DNA of 64,000 nt from Hypomesus transpacificus (lineage: Eukaryota > Chordata > Actinopteri > Osmeriformes > Osmeridae), in assembly GCF_021917145.1 (NCBI RefSeq), contig NC_061076.1:1655032-1719031 (forward strand), read 5' to 3'. A model generated the notes under the pieces. It saw only the letters and a list, made by a program, of their open reading frames with translations, had not been told where the DNA came from and made no database searches. The position numbers were made by a program, and so were the translations under genes. Shown in pieces: positions 1 through 22,249 of the stretch (the stretch's first letter is position 1; the number at the start of each line of letters is the position of its first letter).

Positions 1-3000
1 GTGGGTGACGGTGTTAGCTGGGCCAGGGGCCTGAACTCGGCCCAGTCAAACGTCTTGGAGCGTCCCTCCTGCCTTCTCTCCCGCACCCGGCTCTGTCTGG
101 TGCTCAGCCCCAGGCCCAGGGCTCCCTCCCTGGGCTTCGGACCACAGCCTGTGGGCCGAGACTCCTGGGTCACGTCAGGCCTGGGGAGGGCCTCCGGAGG
201 GCTGCAGGGGGGGCACAGGCCCGGAAGGCTGCTTCACAAACACAAACCCAGAGCAGAAAGGAGGTAAATACATGATGTACTGTAACCCCTCAGATTAGAC
301 GTGCCCAAAATCCTGCCAGCAGTTGTAGCGGGTTGCTTGCTGTCACTGAAGCTAGTCACATGAGTGTCAGTTATTGTCAGTAATGTTGTAGTGAGGTTAT
401 AACTTTCTGGTTGTGTATTACTAAGTATTGAGGGAGGGGGGATTCAGAGGGACTGAGGGGTAAATACTGTAGTGTCCTGTAGAGTCGACACTTTGTAGAT
501 AATATAGACAGCATATAGATTCTGTTTGTGTAACCATCTCGTTTCCCAGCGGTGTTCAAGACGGTGTTGGTGTACCTGGCCACGTCAGGGGCGTTGGACG
601 GACGCACGTTCTTCATGAGGGCCTGGATCCACTTCCTCCGGATGCCTGCCGTCATGGCCGACAGCGTGTGCACACCCTGCAGGGTCTGGAAGCAGGGGCA
701 GGGACACAGCACGGAGACACGGTTCAGTCGTTATGATAAAGTACAATATGATGTGATGATGCGTATGAATACTGAGTAAGGTTCAGTGAGGAGGACTGAC
801 GTGGATCTGGAAGCCGTAGTTCCTGGGGACCTGGTACTCAGAGACGCCGTGACAGCCCGTCAGGTCGATCTCTCCGTCCAGGTCTGAGGCCTGCCCAGAG
901 AACAGACACCAGACAAGATGTTAGAGAGACAAGATGTTAGAAAGACAAGCTGTCTCAGAGAGACAAGATGTTAGACAGACAAGATGTTAGACAGACAAGA
1001 TGTTAGACAGACAAGCTGTCTCAGAGAGACAAGATGTTAGAGAGAGAAAAGATGTTATAGAGTCTCAGAGAGAGAGTGGTTAGTGAGACCAAGCCTGCTC
1101 ATAGAGATCAGCTGATCAGCATCCATGATCCACACCAACTTGCCTCTTCAGCCAGTGAGTCCTTGTAGTAGAGAAGACTGTCCGCAGAGAGAACAAACCA
1201 GAACTTCCTCCACTAGGGGACGGTAGAGACAACATATTTTGTATATTAATTACGCGCACTCACTTGTGTAAGAAATCATGAATATAATGAAAACGTATTA
1301 AGCTCTAACTCAATACATTTAAATTGGTATAAGTATAAGTAGACTATTTTTCTGCTTGAGGGTTTATGACACTAAAACATCATGTGAGTGGCTGATCTAA
1401 CTGAACATGCTCTACCTGGTCCTCCTCGTCTAATTTGACCATCCATCCTTTCTTGAAGTTTAGTAGATCAGGCTGTAAGGAAGGTGGGTCAGTGTTCAGA
1501 CTCCAATGTCAAAGGTCACTGGACAACAATGGATGTCATATTTAAACAATTCAAACGGCTTCTCTTCTACTACGGAAGTTTATATTTCAGCAAACACATT
1601 TTTATGTTCACCCAGAAACACTCCCACACACTCTCATCCACACCCAAACACACACACTCTCATCTACACCCAAACACACACACTCTCATCTACACCCAAA
1701 CACACACACTCTCATCTACACCTAGACACACTCATAAACACTCAACAACACCCAGACAAACCCACACCCATACACACACTCACACATACACATACTGACA
1801 CACACACTCATCCACACCCAGACACACACACACACTCTCCAGCCCCGCACACACACACACACCCTCCACACACGCTCGCACCCCCACCGTCATGGTGGAC
1901 TCGGTGGTCCTGCGGTCCAGAGACTTGGCCCTCCTCTGGGGAGGAGGGAGGGGGAGCTGGGAGGCCGGGCCCTCTGCACACGACTGCAGCTTCTGGAGGA
2001 GACGACAGAAACAGGTTAGAGAGGTTCAGAAACACTCAAACCAGGAGAGAAAGATCCAGAAACACTCAAACGAGGAGAGAAAGACCCAGAAACACTCAGA
2101 CGAGGAGAGAAAGATCCAGAAACACTCAAACGAGGAGAGAAAGACACAGAAACACTCAAACGAGGAGAGAAAGACCCAAAAACACTCAAACGAGTAGAGA
2201 AAGATCCAGAAACACTCAAACGAGGAGAGAAAGATCCAGGAACACTCATCTAACTACTTAAGGTACCCCTACGCACACACACACAAAAGGTTGCTTCAAA
2301 AGCTAAATCCCCTTTGGCTAGAAACTAAAGACAGAAGGTTCACTTACTATATGATTCTGTCATAAGAACACTCTTTAATCACTCCACTTATTTGCCTCCC
2401 TCTCTCTCCCTCTCCTCCTTTCTCTTTTCCCCTCTCTCTCCCTCTGGCTTCATCTCTCCCTCTCATTCTCTCGCTTTTTTTCTCTTTCTTACATAATTCT
2501 TTAAATAGAACGAAGATAACGTAATAACTACAAAGTCTTCTCTGTTTGTACTCAGTCACTGAACACTGAACACTGAACACACACGCACACAAACACTATA
2601 TAAACCTCCATCCAGGAAAGAGGACAAGTCTCCTCTCTACCGCCCCCCCTCCCCCCCAACCCCCTTCCATCACATAGAGGGGGTTGTGTTTTTGTCAAAG
2701 ACAGTGTTGTGTTGGTGTGACAGACAACATTTAGTCACCTCCTTAATCAGTAGGACCCAGTCAGACAACATGGAAACCTTCATCCACAAACAGATGTTCC
2801 CTAGGGCGACCTGTCTAATGGGTTGAGCACACACACGAACACATGCACACAGACACAGGAATACACACACACAAAGACACACCCACACCCACACTCCCAC
2901 AAGCACACACTCAAAACAGAATCCAGCCTTGGAACATATATATTAGAGGAATGTTATCCTGAAATTACAGTACAGGGAACAGAACAAGACTCAAAACCTG

Positions 3001-4747
3001 TAAGCCTCAGGAAATTGACACGCACACCTGCACGCACACACACACACACACTCGTGCACTCGTACACACACAAAACACATACACACACAAACACGATACT
3101 AAATGAATCACCTCCCCTCCCTCTGCATGCATGCAGGGACACGTCTGGACAAGGCCTGTGTTCTCCATGCATCACATGCCTAACCCTCATCACCTCATCA
3201 AACAAACACACACGACGGTGCTGAATGCCAGAGTAGTGCCTCATTTTCAGTCCATGAGCCTCTCTCTCACACATACACACCTAAACACAATGCTGTTTGA
3301 GCTGTGAGGTGACATTGACATCTGGTCTTGTGAGTCATGTTTTGACGGGTCATTCATGAGCAAGAGGAACCAGCTGTAAAGAGGGGTACGTATGTCTGTG
3401 TCTGTGTGTGTGTGTGTACCCAATCTTTAGACCAGACAGGTCATTTCCCTCTGTATCAGATAGCAGAGAGATCAGGAAACCTTACCTCTCGCTGGTGGCT
3501 CCGCCCCTTCCTGTATGTGTTCTGTCCAAATTCCTGCTCTGTGTCGATCCTCACAGGTTTCCCCTGATCCAGCCACTCTGCTTCCTTTCGGCGCCTGGAA
3601 AGTAGCAGAGCAAAACAGGCCTTTCGAGTCAGCTGATCCTTTACCCCTGACGGAGCAGGAAGTGACCCAAGCAGGTGACAGTCTTACGCTAGACCACAGC
3701 CATTGAGCCACTGTAGCAGCCATAAGCAGTAGCCTTCTGTTACAGGAAGTGACGTCAGCACGGTACAGTGTTCATCTCTACATATCTTATATCAGTGAAA
3801 GATTGTGGCAACAGATTCTCCCTACTGCATGTTAATCGAATGCTTTGTCTAAAGCAAACTATTGGCCCTGCTGTGTCTCTCTATCTGGCCCCTCCGTTTG
3901 AGGGCCAAGTGTCGTACATCGAGGAGGCTGTCTTCAGAGCTACATTTAGAGCCTCTAATGGAGGGGTACTCCGCTTTGATCTGGCACTGAGCTGTGTGTG
4001 TGTGTGTGTGTGTGTGTGTATAGTTTAGTACTAGCGGGAAGGACTGAGGCATCAGATGTGATGTCGGTGCTGATTGCTAACACATTGACCCTCATTTCCT
4101 CCTCACTTCTCCTTCTTCAAACAAGCTGCAGGCATGCTACTGCGGTGCCAGTCATTAACAAGACAAGAAACACAGACCAGGATGCACCACAGAGTCATGT
4201 GACACGCATGGGTGAGTGTCACATGAAACGCTTTCCAAAGTGGCTCCACTGTAAACACACACTGTGTGCTGTAACCAGGTACAGTATGCAAAAGAGTCAC
4301 TCGTAGGCAGGTTATGATGTGGCCTCTCACCTCCTCTCTGGCTTCTGGGTGTCGTTGCGTTTGACTGATGATCGGGTGTTTGTCTCTGTTTGACCCTCTG
4401 AGGTCAAAGGGTCAGGGCTGGGATTGGTGGGAGGGCAAAGGTCAATGTCCCCACCGGCCAGAGAGTCCATAGAGCTGGCAGGGCCACTGGTGCAGGAGGA
4501 GATGGGGTTGGGGCTGGAGCTGGGGTTGGGGTTGGGGCTGGGGCTGGAGTTGGGACTGAATACAGGTATTGGACTCTCCAAGTCAGGGAAACAGAACTCA
4601 GTAGCTGTCATCTTTGCCGGACTTAGTTCCTGATAATAAAAAACAGTAATATTTTTATTTGAACAAATATTTGAAATTATGAAGCGAGTAGAGTTGTTTG
4701 TGAGTGTTTCACAGTCACGTATGGGGCATGTGTACAGATGGTGTGAC

Positions 4748-4818
<71 letters not shown>

Positions 4819-5463
4819 TCTCACCTGGAAGGAAGAAATTTCAACCTTGCGTTTCTTCTTCAGATTCAGTTTGTTGGTCAGAGGATACACAGCTAACTGC
4901 TCACTCCAGCTGAAGATACACGAGACATGAGATGATCCAGCTCAACTGTGTGAGCACAGTCTGGTCTGGTCTACGTATGAGAATAGTACCAAACCTACTG
5001 TCTGTATAACCGTAAAGTCTGATCTGACACAAGCACTGACCAGAAAGACATTTCCAGTGGCACATGTATCAAAGCAGTAGCCTGAGGTACCAGAGGTACT
5101 GACCCGTTGATGATCTCCCTGCTCTCCCCCCTGATGTAGAGCTCCAGGCCGGGGCTGACGATGCAGAGGGCGTGCCTTTGGCCGGTCCGGGGCTGGGCAT
5201 CCACTACATCTGTACACTGGTTCATGTTCACCGAGCCCTGGGGGAGGGTGCAGGGCTGGGGGTGGGTGGGGTGGGTGGAGGAGATATGTGGTAGAGGGAG
5301 ACAGACAGATGGGAGGGAGGAGAAGGGGAAAGGGGAAAGGGGGGAGGAGTTTGTGATTTGATAAGATGAGTGGTATTTTGAGAGAGGGGTAAAGAAGGGA
5401 GAAGGAAATGTGGATGGCGAGAGGAGAGAAGGAGAGAGGGTAGAAAGAAAGAGAGCGAGAGTG

Positions 5464-5526
<63 letters not shown>

Positions 5527-7254
5527 AGGGGGGGTAGAGAGGGGGATGGTGAGCATTAGACAACCCACTAAGCCTAAATCTTCTGCCCTGCTGATGGCCA
5601 CAACATCTGGCACAAAGATGCAGCCTGGTTATATACTGTACAGTGTGTGTGTGTGTGTGTTTGTGTGTGTAAGAAACAGAGGGGGAGGGTTGCCTGTCAA
5701 GATGTACAGTGAGCATGTGTCTTTGTTTATGTGTGTGTTGGTGTTTGAGAAAGGAGAGATGTTTGTTTCTACATACAGGAAGTGTTTGTGTGTGTGTTCC
5801 TCTCCTACACAAGGTGAGGAGTGGAGGTAGAGGCGTATCTCACCAGCTCATCCAGGGCGAAGCTCAGACTGCCATGTTCATACAGGATGAAGAAACGCCT
5901 CTGCCACTTCTAACAAGGACAAGTCAGACCACATCGATGAGAGATCAGATAGTTAGAACCAATGATAGATTTATCTCACCTATCTATCCATCTGGCTGTC
6001 CATCCATCTATCTATCTACCTGCCTGCAGTACCCCTCCCTTTCTCTCCCCCCCCTTCCTCTCTCTCTTTTCTCTCTCTCTCTTTCTGAAACACTACGTGA
6101 ACATAATACGCACACATTTGTACACACACACGCTGCTCACCCTTGACCTCTGCACGGGATTATCGAAGTCAGTCCCCGTCGGCGCGATGCAGAGCCAGCC
6201 CCCGTAGACGGGTTTAGCCTGGAGCACAGGGAACCAGGGAGGGAGGGGGGACAGGGAGGGAGGGGGTAACCAGGGAGGGAGGGGGGGGACAGGGAGGGAG
6301 GGGGTAACCAGGGAGGGAGGGGGGGACAGGGGTTTTAGTTTTAGTGTCGTGCACGATGAGCCTTTCTGTGATGTGGACAGTCGCACTCCGGGTCAAACCC
6401 CTCATCCCCTCGGCCTCACCACATCCATCCACATCGAGGACCCCATCAAGACCTCTGACACAATTAAACTGCCAATAGCGACTCTTGGCCTACGACTTTA
6501 AGTGTGACGGGAGGATTCGGCAAGAGGCGCAATGTTGAGCAACACCGGGTAAATTACAGGGCTACAATCAGCGGCACAACACGCAAAATATGTTGGCTTC
6601 TGTAGGCTATTGCAGCCGAGTAGCAACCTGTTTAACGACGCCTGTCATACAGTAAGGTGCTTGAACATTCAAATAGGCATAACGAAATGTGACGTTTTGT
6701 TGGAATAGTCGCTGGTGCTGTTTGTTCGAGAAAGTATAGGCTACGCTAGTCTATAGACATTACAGTAGGAAAAGCGTTTTTTACATTCTGCAGGCAACAC
6801 ATCGTTTTCATGAGATAACATGGCCAAACCCATCACAAACACATTTACAAGTAAAACAAGAAATAACGTAAACTAACAACAAAACAACATCTCGCTTTTA
6901 CATTTGTATAATTTGAAGGTTAGGTATTATAATTTGCGGTCAAGTAAAATTGAACTCAGATTAAGGTTATTGTTTGGGTAGGATTACTTGGATTACATGC
7001 GAAACCACAATCCGTGACGCGATGGCAGCAATGAAAAACTTTCTCAATTAGGCTATGTCCCTGTCCAGTTTATTAGTCTATGTGTTTAGGCTATAGGCTA
7101 CAATCAACACAATTAACTGTTTGATTACCTTGTCATTGCCATGGTCTGTCAAAAGGTGAAGTTCCCGAGACTTAAAGCAATTCTGACATTTACTTTTGTT
7201 AAAAATATTCGCTTGGAATTTGTTGCAAGGACTCTTTACTTTATCTCCCGACAT
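1..7254 (-). CDS. mprip: Myosin phosphatase Rho-interacting protein (5' part, 13 coding exons, runs off the left edge)
   Basis: MPRIP is a scaffold that brings RhoA and the myosin phosphatase targeting subunit to actin stress fibres. Coding exons in order: 7129-7254, 6141-6218, 5844-5909, 5104-5255, 4825-4909, 4331-4629, 3486-3594, 1888-1992, 1416-1472, 1144-1212, 801-890, 576-685 and 1-231 (incomplete). Phases join without a break for 525 codons plus 2 nt. The start gives [18 protein letters not shown], the family N-terminus. PH domain 1 covers about residues 44-150 ([30 protein letters not shown]) and PH domain 2 about 346-450 ([47 protein letters not shown]). A Ser/Pro-rich linker (exons 6-8) lies between them. 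The last exon ends in the conserved [13 protein letters not shown]. The C-terminal coiled-coil part lies outside the window. Intron 10 uses a GC donor. Exon 7 is the least family-like; it rests on splice signals and phase. Confidence 0.93.
905..1040. repeat. AGACAAGATGTTAGA minisatellite, mprip intron 10
   Basis: About eight units of 14-18 bp, some with AGCTGTCTCAGAG in place of GATGTTAGA. Confidence 0.9.
1619..1870. repeat. CA-rich minisatellite, mprip intron 8
   Basis: Four units of 25 bp (CACTCTCATCTACACCCAAA + CACA) then an irregular CA tract reaching the mprip exon 8 donor. Confidence 0.9.
2026..2250. repeat. 30-bp minisatellite, mprip intron 7
   Basis: Seven and a half units with the core CAGAAACACTCAAACGAGGA + GAGAAAGAC, starting about 35 bp from mprip exon 8. 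Period 30, so all frames stay open. Confidence 0.93.
4751..4817. repeat. (GT)n microsatellite at mprip exon 5
   Basis: About 33 perfect GT units, 7 bp from the exon 5 donor. On the transcript strand this is a CA repeat just downstream of a 5' splice site, a position where CA repeats can bind hnRNP L. Confidence 0.95.
5459..5524. repeat. (GA)n microsatellite, mprip intron 3
   Basis: About 30 perfect GA units with GAGC-containing lead-in. Confidence 0.95.
6222..6332. repeat. CAGGGAGGGAGGGGG minisatellite at the mprip exon 2 acceptor
   Basis: Five units of about 20 bp with GGGACAGG or GGTAACCAGG joints, starting next to exon 2. On the gene strand it is a C-rich polypyrimidine tract. Confidence 0.9.
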
Positions 7255-7945
7255 GTCAGAAACTATTAAGAGAAAATAAAAACGGTTTCCGATTTCTATA
7301 ATTTTTTAAATAGAGCAGCGGGTCATCCCATCTCCATCAAATCCCGTGGGTTTGTGCTCGCTCACTGCTCTGTCACCGACCTCAAACCGATAATACTGTC
7401 TGTACCATACTGTGTGTACAAGTGAATGGGACGTCCGACCTGGTGTTCAACGGTGCCGGGAATTCTGCCGTCTTGTGGCTGAGTAAAGAAGCTGCAGAAA
7501 TGCCGAAAGTCTGCCAGTAGATCGCTTGGTTCAGTTCCTTTACTATTTTATAGACCGTCTCTCAAATGATTTACATTTTCTTTTAGGGTTTAGGTATGAT
7601 GTTGATTTTGAGTGTTGTCATATGTGTGCATTATGTCCTGCCGCACGTAGTCTTACAATAGCCTTCTAACCAAACTAGAGAGAATTTTCCTGAGATTAAC
7701 AAGCGTTTGGCGGAGAGGAGAGAGACGATATTTATGAAACTGTGTAAAGATGAAGTCCCACATCTCACATGACCACAATGTAGGCAAACCTGTAAGTTAA
7801 AATAAACAATAAAAAAAATGAGCAAAAAAAAGGTAAAAACAATAAAAACAGGTGAGGGGTTAGGGCAGGGGGGTCCGGGGTCAAGGCAAGGGTCAGGACC
7901 AAGGTCATACAAGGAAACAGTACACAAGCGCAGAGTAGTCAGGCA

Positions 7946-7951
7946 TTTATT
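7946..7951 (-). terminator. Candidate polyadenylation signal for u2af2
   Basis: TTTATT on the plus strand reads AATAAA on the minus strand, about 1.26 kb downstream of the u2af2 stop and 0.7 kb upstream of the mprip start codon. It is placed as expected for tandem genes, but no transcript end can be seen. Confidence 0.3.
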
Positions 7952-8955
7952 CGCAATATGGCAGTCGAAGGGTTAAGGAATTGTACAAAATAAAAATGTT
8001 TTCAATTTTGGGACATCCAAAAACACGTTATAAAATACATCATAATCTCATCTAGCAATAATAACACATAGCACGTTTTCCATCGCAGCCTACTGTAATC
8101 GGTCCAGAATGAAGCGGATCGCTAAGGAGTATAAACTGATAGTGTTGAGTATTTTAGTAGGCTATTCTCCAGTGGACTACAATTCTGCTATGACAAAAAA
8201 ATTAAATACAAAATTAAATAATAATAATAATAATACACATGCTCTAATTAGAGCTGCTAAGATCCAGATATCATACATTGAGAAGTGCCGGATAGTTTTT
8301 GTATCATGCCTGTAAGTTCAATTAAAAAAGCTTTCAAACCTATAAGGATCATATATTACAAATATTTGGTTCCTAAGAACACTAAAAGCACAATTAAGTA
8401 AATAAATAAGAATCATCACACACAGAAGGATAAAGCTTTCAAACGTTTTCGATAGATATACAGAAATTATCGTGATTTTGAAATTGTTGCTATTTTCCTA
8501 ACATTTTGAAGCGTAAATTCATCGTTTGATTTGAATGGACTCATTAACATAGGTGTGATATCTGTCAGCTTTAAATAAAGGCCATTGCTTTTGCTGGTTT
8601 GATGTAACCTTGAACCAGCTCCTTGTCTTTTCACCTCTAACGTGTAACACAAAAACACAGAGCATTTTGGGGCCAACCACTTGAACATTTCTAGGCATGC
8701 TGTATACAGTATTTTCAATGGTATTTTGTGCATTACAGTCAAGCTGAGTTGTATGAAAAAGATGTGTAAAAATCTAGAGGTTTTTTTTACCTTTGAACTG
8801 GTTAATAATATTGAACAACTATATAGTATGCAGCAATACTTAATGTGGGCGAGAGGGCGAGGGAGAGGGGAGTAGGGTAATGGAATGAGGAAGAAAGAGA
8901 GTGGGATGAAAACCTAACACATCTTAAAACATAAAATCAGGAAGAGAGGAGGAGA

Positions 8956-9000
8956 TTAGACCTATCTCTTTCTCTCTCTCTCTCTCTCTCCTTATTCCAT

Positions 9001-9071
<71 letters not shown>

Positions 9072-9089
9072 TATTCCATTCTCCTTCTA

Positions 9090-9175
<86 letters not shown>
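8956..9175. repeat. (CT)n/(GA)n microsatellite block in the u2af2 3' UTR
   Basis: Long CT runs are split by two copies of a CCTTATTCCATTCTC spacer. The block ends about 30 bp from the u2af2 stop, so it should be transcribed as a GA-rich tract. Confidence 0.9.
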
Positions 9176-9207
9176 CTCTCTCGTTTTGTCCTAGCATCAG
9201 CGTAGCA

Positions 9208-18570
<9,363 letters not shown>

Positions 18571-20035
18571 ATTTTGTCAGACAACAACAGACTGCAGTGC
18601 TGACTGAAAGACGCGTGTTGTCACGTAGCCTGCACTAGCCACTTTACTAGGCTGCACAATCACAAACTGACAGTCTGACATGGATAATTCCAGTCTTCCA
18701 AGAGACCAGCACCGAATCTGTACTGCCATGCTCCGCCTCTTTCATAGACCGCGATGCAGACGCTGTCAGGAGCATGTCCGGTAACGGCGAGTGTGAGTGT
18801 ATCCCGGTCGTTTGGAGATCAGCGAATCCGCTGGCCAACATCCTTGAGCTGCTTCACGTTTTTATTCAATGAGATCAGATAGTAAAATAGAGTGCACTGT
18901 AATACGTTTATTGTTAATATGTAGTTTACATGTAATATCTTTTATAGGATTTTCATCCAGCCAATGAAATATTTTTAACAACAAATGCTCTTTAACAAAT
19001 GAGCTAATCTACAGTGTGAAACCTGTACTCTTAGTTCTTCTCTCCTCTCTCCGTCTCTTTCTGGATGTCTATGTTTGTGTGTGTGTGTGTGTGTTTTTGG
19101 TGTGCACCATTTTGTCTCCTGGGGGTGGTGCTCTGCACACTGACCTATACAGAGCTTTGGCAACTGACACCAGTCTCTCCCCCTTCCCCTCTCCTCCTCC
19201 CTCTCCCCTCCCCCTTCCCCTGGCTTCTAAAGTGTATGACCGGGGCTACCATGCTAAACTTAACATGCCTACATCCTACAGTACATGGCAAACGACTGAC
19301 TCAGCTGTGTTCTATTAAAAGAGATCCAATCCTGGGTGTTGAGAGAGGTGGGGGGGGGGGAGAGGAGGCCAGAGGAGAGGCCAGAGGAGGCTAGCCTCTG
19401 GGGTCTCTGTAGGAGGGAGCTAGGCAGGGACCTACTATTCGGTCACTCCAGAGAGGAAGTTACCAGGAACACAAGGAGAAGAGCTCTCCCCAGGAGGCAG
19501 AGAGGAGACTGACAGTAAGAGGTGCTCAGTTATTTTATAACACTCTCCGTGTGGTGTGGTGTGGTATGGTGTGTGTGTATGTGTGTGAGGAGGGATTGTG
19601 TGTATGTGTGTGTGTGTGTGAGTGTGAGAGGGCGGGGGTGGGTGGGAGGTATGGGTAGAGGGGGACAGCTGCATTCCACTCCTCATGGTCTGAATACAGC
19701 TACTGTTAGTTTGATGGCTTTTAGCAAAGGCCTTGTGTTAAAGTACTGCAGGCTACTGTAAGGCCTGTTCACCTACCTCCCACTCATGGATCATATGTAC
19801 ATACAGCACATGAGTATATATACTAATATATCATCCAGCACATGTATATATCAATATATCTGTATACCTTGAATTGAAGGTGTCATCATAGACTGCTGTT
19901 CTCTCATTCAGTATATCACATGTTGCTTGTTGTTTCATATAATCTGAATGATTTCACAGTTTTGTTATAAAACATGATTGTTTTCACTCCAGAGTGACAG
20001 AATAGCCAGACGTTAGATGACCCAGCTGCATCATC
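18571..20035. other. Head-to-head gap between u2af2 and dhrs7c
   Basis: The two genes diverge, so both promoters should lie here. CpG-bearing sequence at about 18600-18850 suits the u2af2 promoter. A plausible 5' UTR acceptor for dhrs7c (TTTTCACTCCAG) ends at 19992. GT tracts lie at 19074-19096 and 19560-19625, and a CT/CCT tract at 19170-19220. No coding exon is seen. Confidence 0.5.
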
Positions 20036-22202
20036 ATGGACCTGGATAGTTTAATGGTAAGAAACTGCGTAATTAGCGTCATTGCTTCCAATGTTTAGTA
20101 TTGTCTGACTGTAGAAATAGTCTTAAGTAACCATATTCTCCTATGATGTTTATGAGTGTGTGATTGTGTGTGCACATTCTTGTCTGTGTAAATGTATGTT
20201 TGTGCGGTGTGCCTGTGTGTGCTCTTGTGCGTGCCTGTATTCATGTGTGTGTGTGTGTGTTCCAGAACGTGGAGCTGAGCCTGACCATCATCCTGCTGGT
20301 GCCGCTGGTGGTGGTTGCCACGGCTGGTGTGTTCTACCTGTACTCTGTTGTACTGCGGCTCGTCTCCAAGGTTACCGTTCGCAACAAGGTGGTGGTCATC
20401 ACCGACGCACTCTCCGCTCTCGGGAGAGGTACAGTTGATACAGTTTACGATGTCATCAAAGCTTGCAGATCGGTCAAGTTCTCAGGGTAGCACCCTTACA
20501 TTTTACTTCTGCGTCTTGTGGGCAGAATGTGCCAAGGTTTTCCACCAGGGCGGCGCTAGACTGATCCTGTGTGGGAAGAGTTGGGAGAGGCTGGACCTTC
20601 TGGCTGAGGAGCTGGCCAATGCTTCCGACCCGAGTCTGGTCAGTACCACCAGCGATAATTCAAAACCCTGGTCACGGTTAATATTTACCTTTAGGCCAAG
20701 AGGAAACATCCATGTGTCCAAGCAGAGACAAGCACAGATACTGGAGGATATGTTAACATTTACATTTAGTCATTTAGCAGACGCTCTTACCCAGAGCGAC
20801 TTATAGTAAGTGACAGGGACATTCCCCCGAGGGAAGTAGGGTGAAGTGCCTTTCCCAAGGACACAACGTAACGGCACTGCCAGGAATCGAACCGGCAACC
20901 TTCTGATTAATAGCCCGATTCCCTAACCGCTCAGCCATCTGACCCCCTAACCAATAGGGATCGAGCAGTTGTCCAGTCTGGATCCTGGGGGGTTCCTTCA
21001 CTCTCACCTCCCTTCTCCCCCGCCTCAACCCCGCCCCTCCCCCCCAGACCTTCCCCCCTAAGGTGGTGCAGCTGGACTTTGGAGATATGGAGAGCCTTCC
21101 GGAGGTGATCACGGAGGTGCTGGACTGCTACGGCTGTCTGGACGTGCTCATCCTCAACAACAGTCTGAAGGTGCGGGGCCCCGTCCAGAACCTGTCCCTG
21201 CAGATGGACAAGGCTGTCATGGACAGCAACTACTTCGGACCTGTGACACTGGCCAAAGGTGACGCCTCTTTGAAAATACAAGTGCTAATATCGACAGGGA
21301 AAACATGGGTTGATTGTTTATTTGGCGTGATGATGCAAGCGTGGTAAGTCAGGTAAATATCTTATCACTGTCCCACTTTCTCTCCCTCTTGCCTCGATTC
21401 TCTCTCGTCTATCTCCCCCTGCCCTCCCAAACCTATTTTTATATCTATACTCCTGTCACGGTTTGTTCTCTCTCTGTCCCCTGCCACCCTTGAACACACA
21501 CACCTCTCTCTACACCCCGTCACTTTCCCTCTCTCTCCTCTGTCCTCTCTCTCTCGTTCTCTATCTCTCTTGCCCCCCCCCCCCCTTCTCTCCCAACCCT
21601 CACCTCCATCCCCCTTCCTCCCTACAGGCCTGCTCCCCTCCATGATCTCCAGGAGGACGGGTCACCTGCTGCTGGTGAACAGCATCCAGGGCAAGCTGGC
21701 CATGCCCTTCAGGACCACCTGTGAGTCCCTGCTGGGCCACCTTCTGCACATCCACACAGCAAACACTCACCTGAACACCACTCACCTGAACACCCTTCAC
21801 CTGAACACCCCTCACCTGAACAACCCTCACCTGAAAACCACTCACCTGAACACCACTCACCTGAACACCACTCACTGGAACACCACTCACCTGAATCACA
21901 ACCAAATAACTGAAGACCACTTAATTGAACACCCTTCACCTGAACACCAGTCAACTAAACATAACTTACAGTAGCTGAACAGTACTCAACAACCACTCAC
22001 CTGAACACCCTTCACCTGATGTCACATGCATGTGGTGTGTGCCCCAGACGCAGCCTCCAAGCATGCGGTGCAGGCCTTCTTTGACTGCCTGAGAGCCGAG
22101 GTCCAGGAGTACGGCATCCTGGTCAGCACTCTGAGCACCACCTTCATCAGCTCCCCTACACCACCCTCAGAGGAGGACAAGCCCACACCCTCTGTCTGGT
22201 CA

Positions 22203-22249
<47 letters not shown>

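Larger units (their letters stand above)
7255..9207. other. Gap between the mprip start and the u2af2 stop
   Basis: No coding exon is seen. The first few hundred bases left of about 7450 should hold the mprip 5' UTR and promoter, as the first coding exon sits at the edge. From about 7550 to 8900 the sequence is AT-rich with no credible protein. The part next to 9207 should be the u2af2 3' UTR; it contains a long (CT)n tract and a minus-strand AATAAA at 7946-7951. Confidence 0.5.

Noticed and set aside
18647-18841. 64-codon minus frame upstream of u2af2
   Set aside because: It lies in the promoter/5' UTR, has no family match I recognise and no splice link to u2af2 exon 1.
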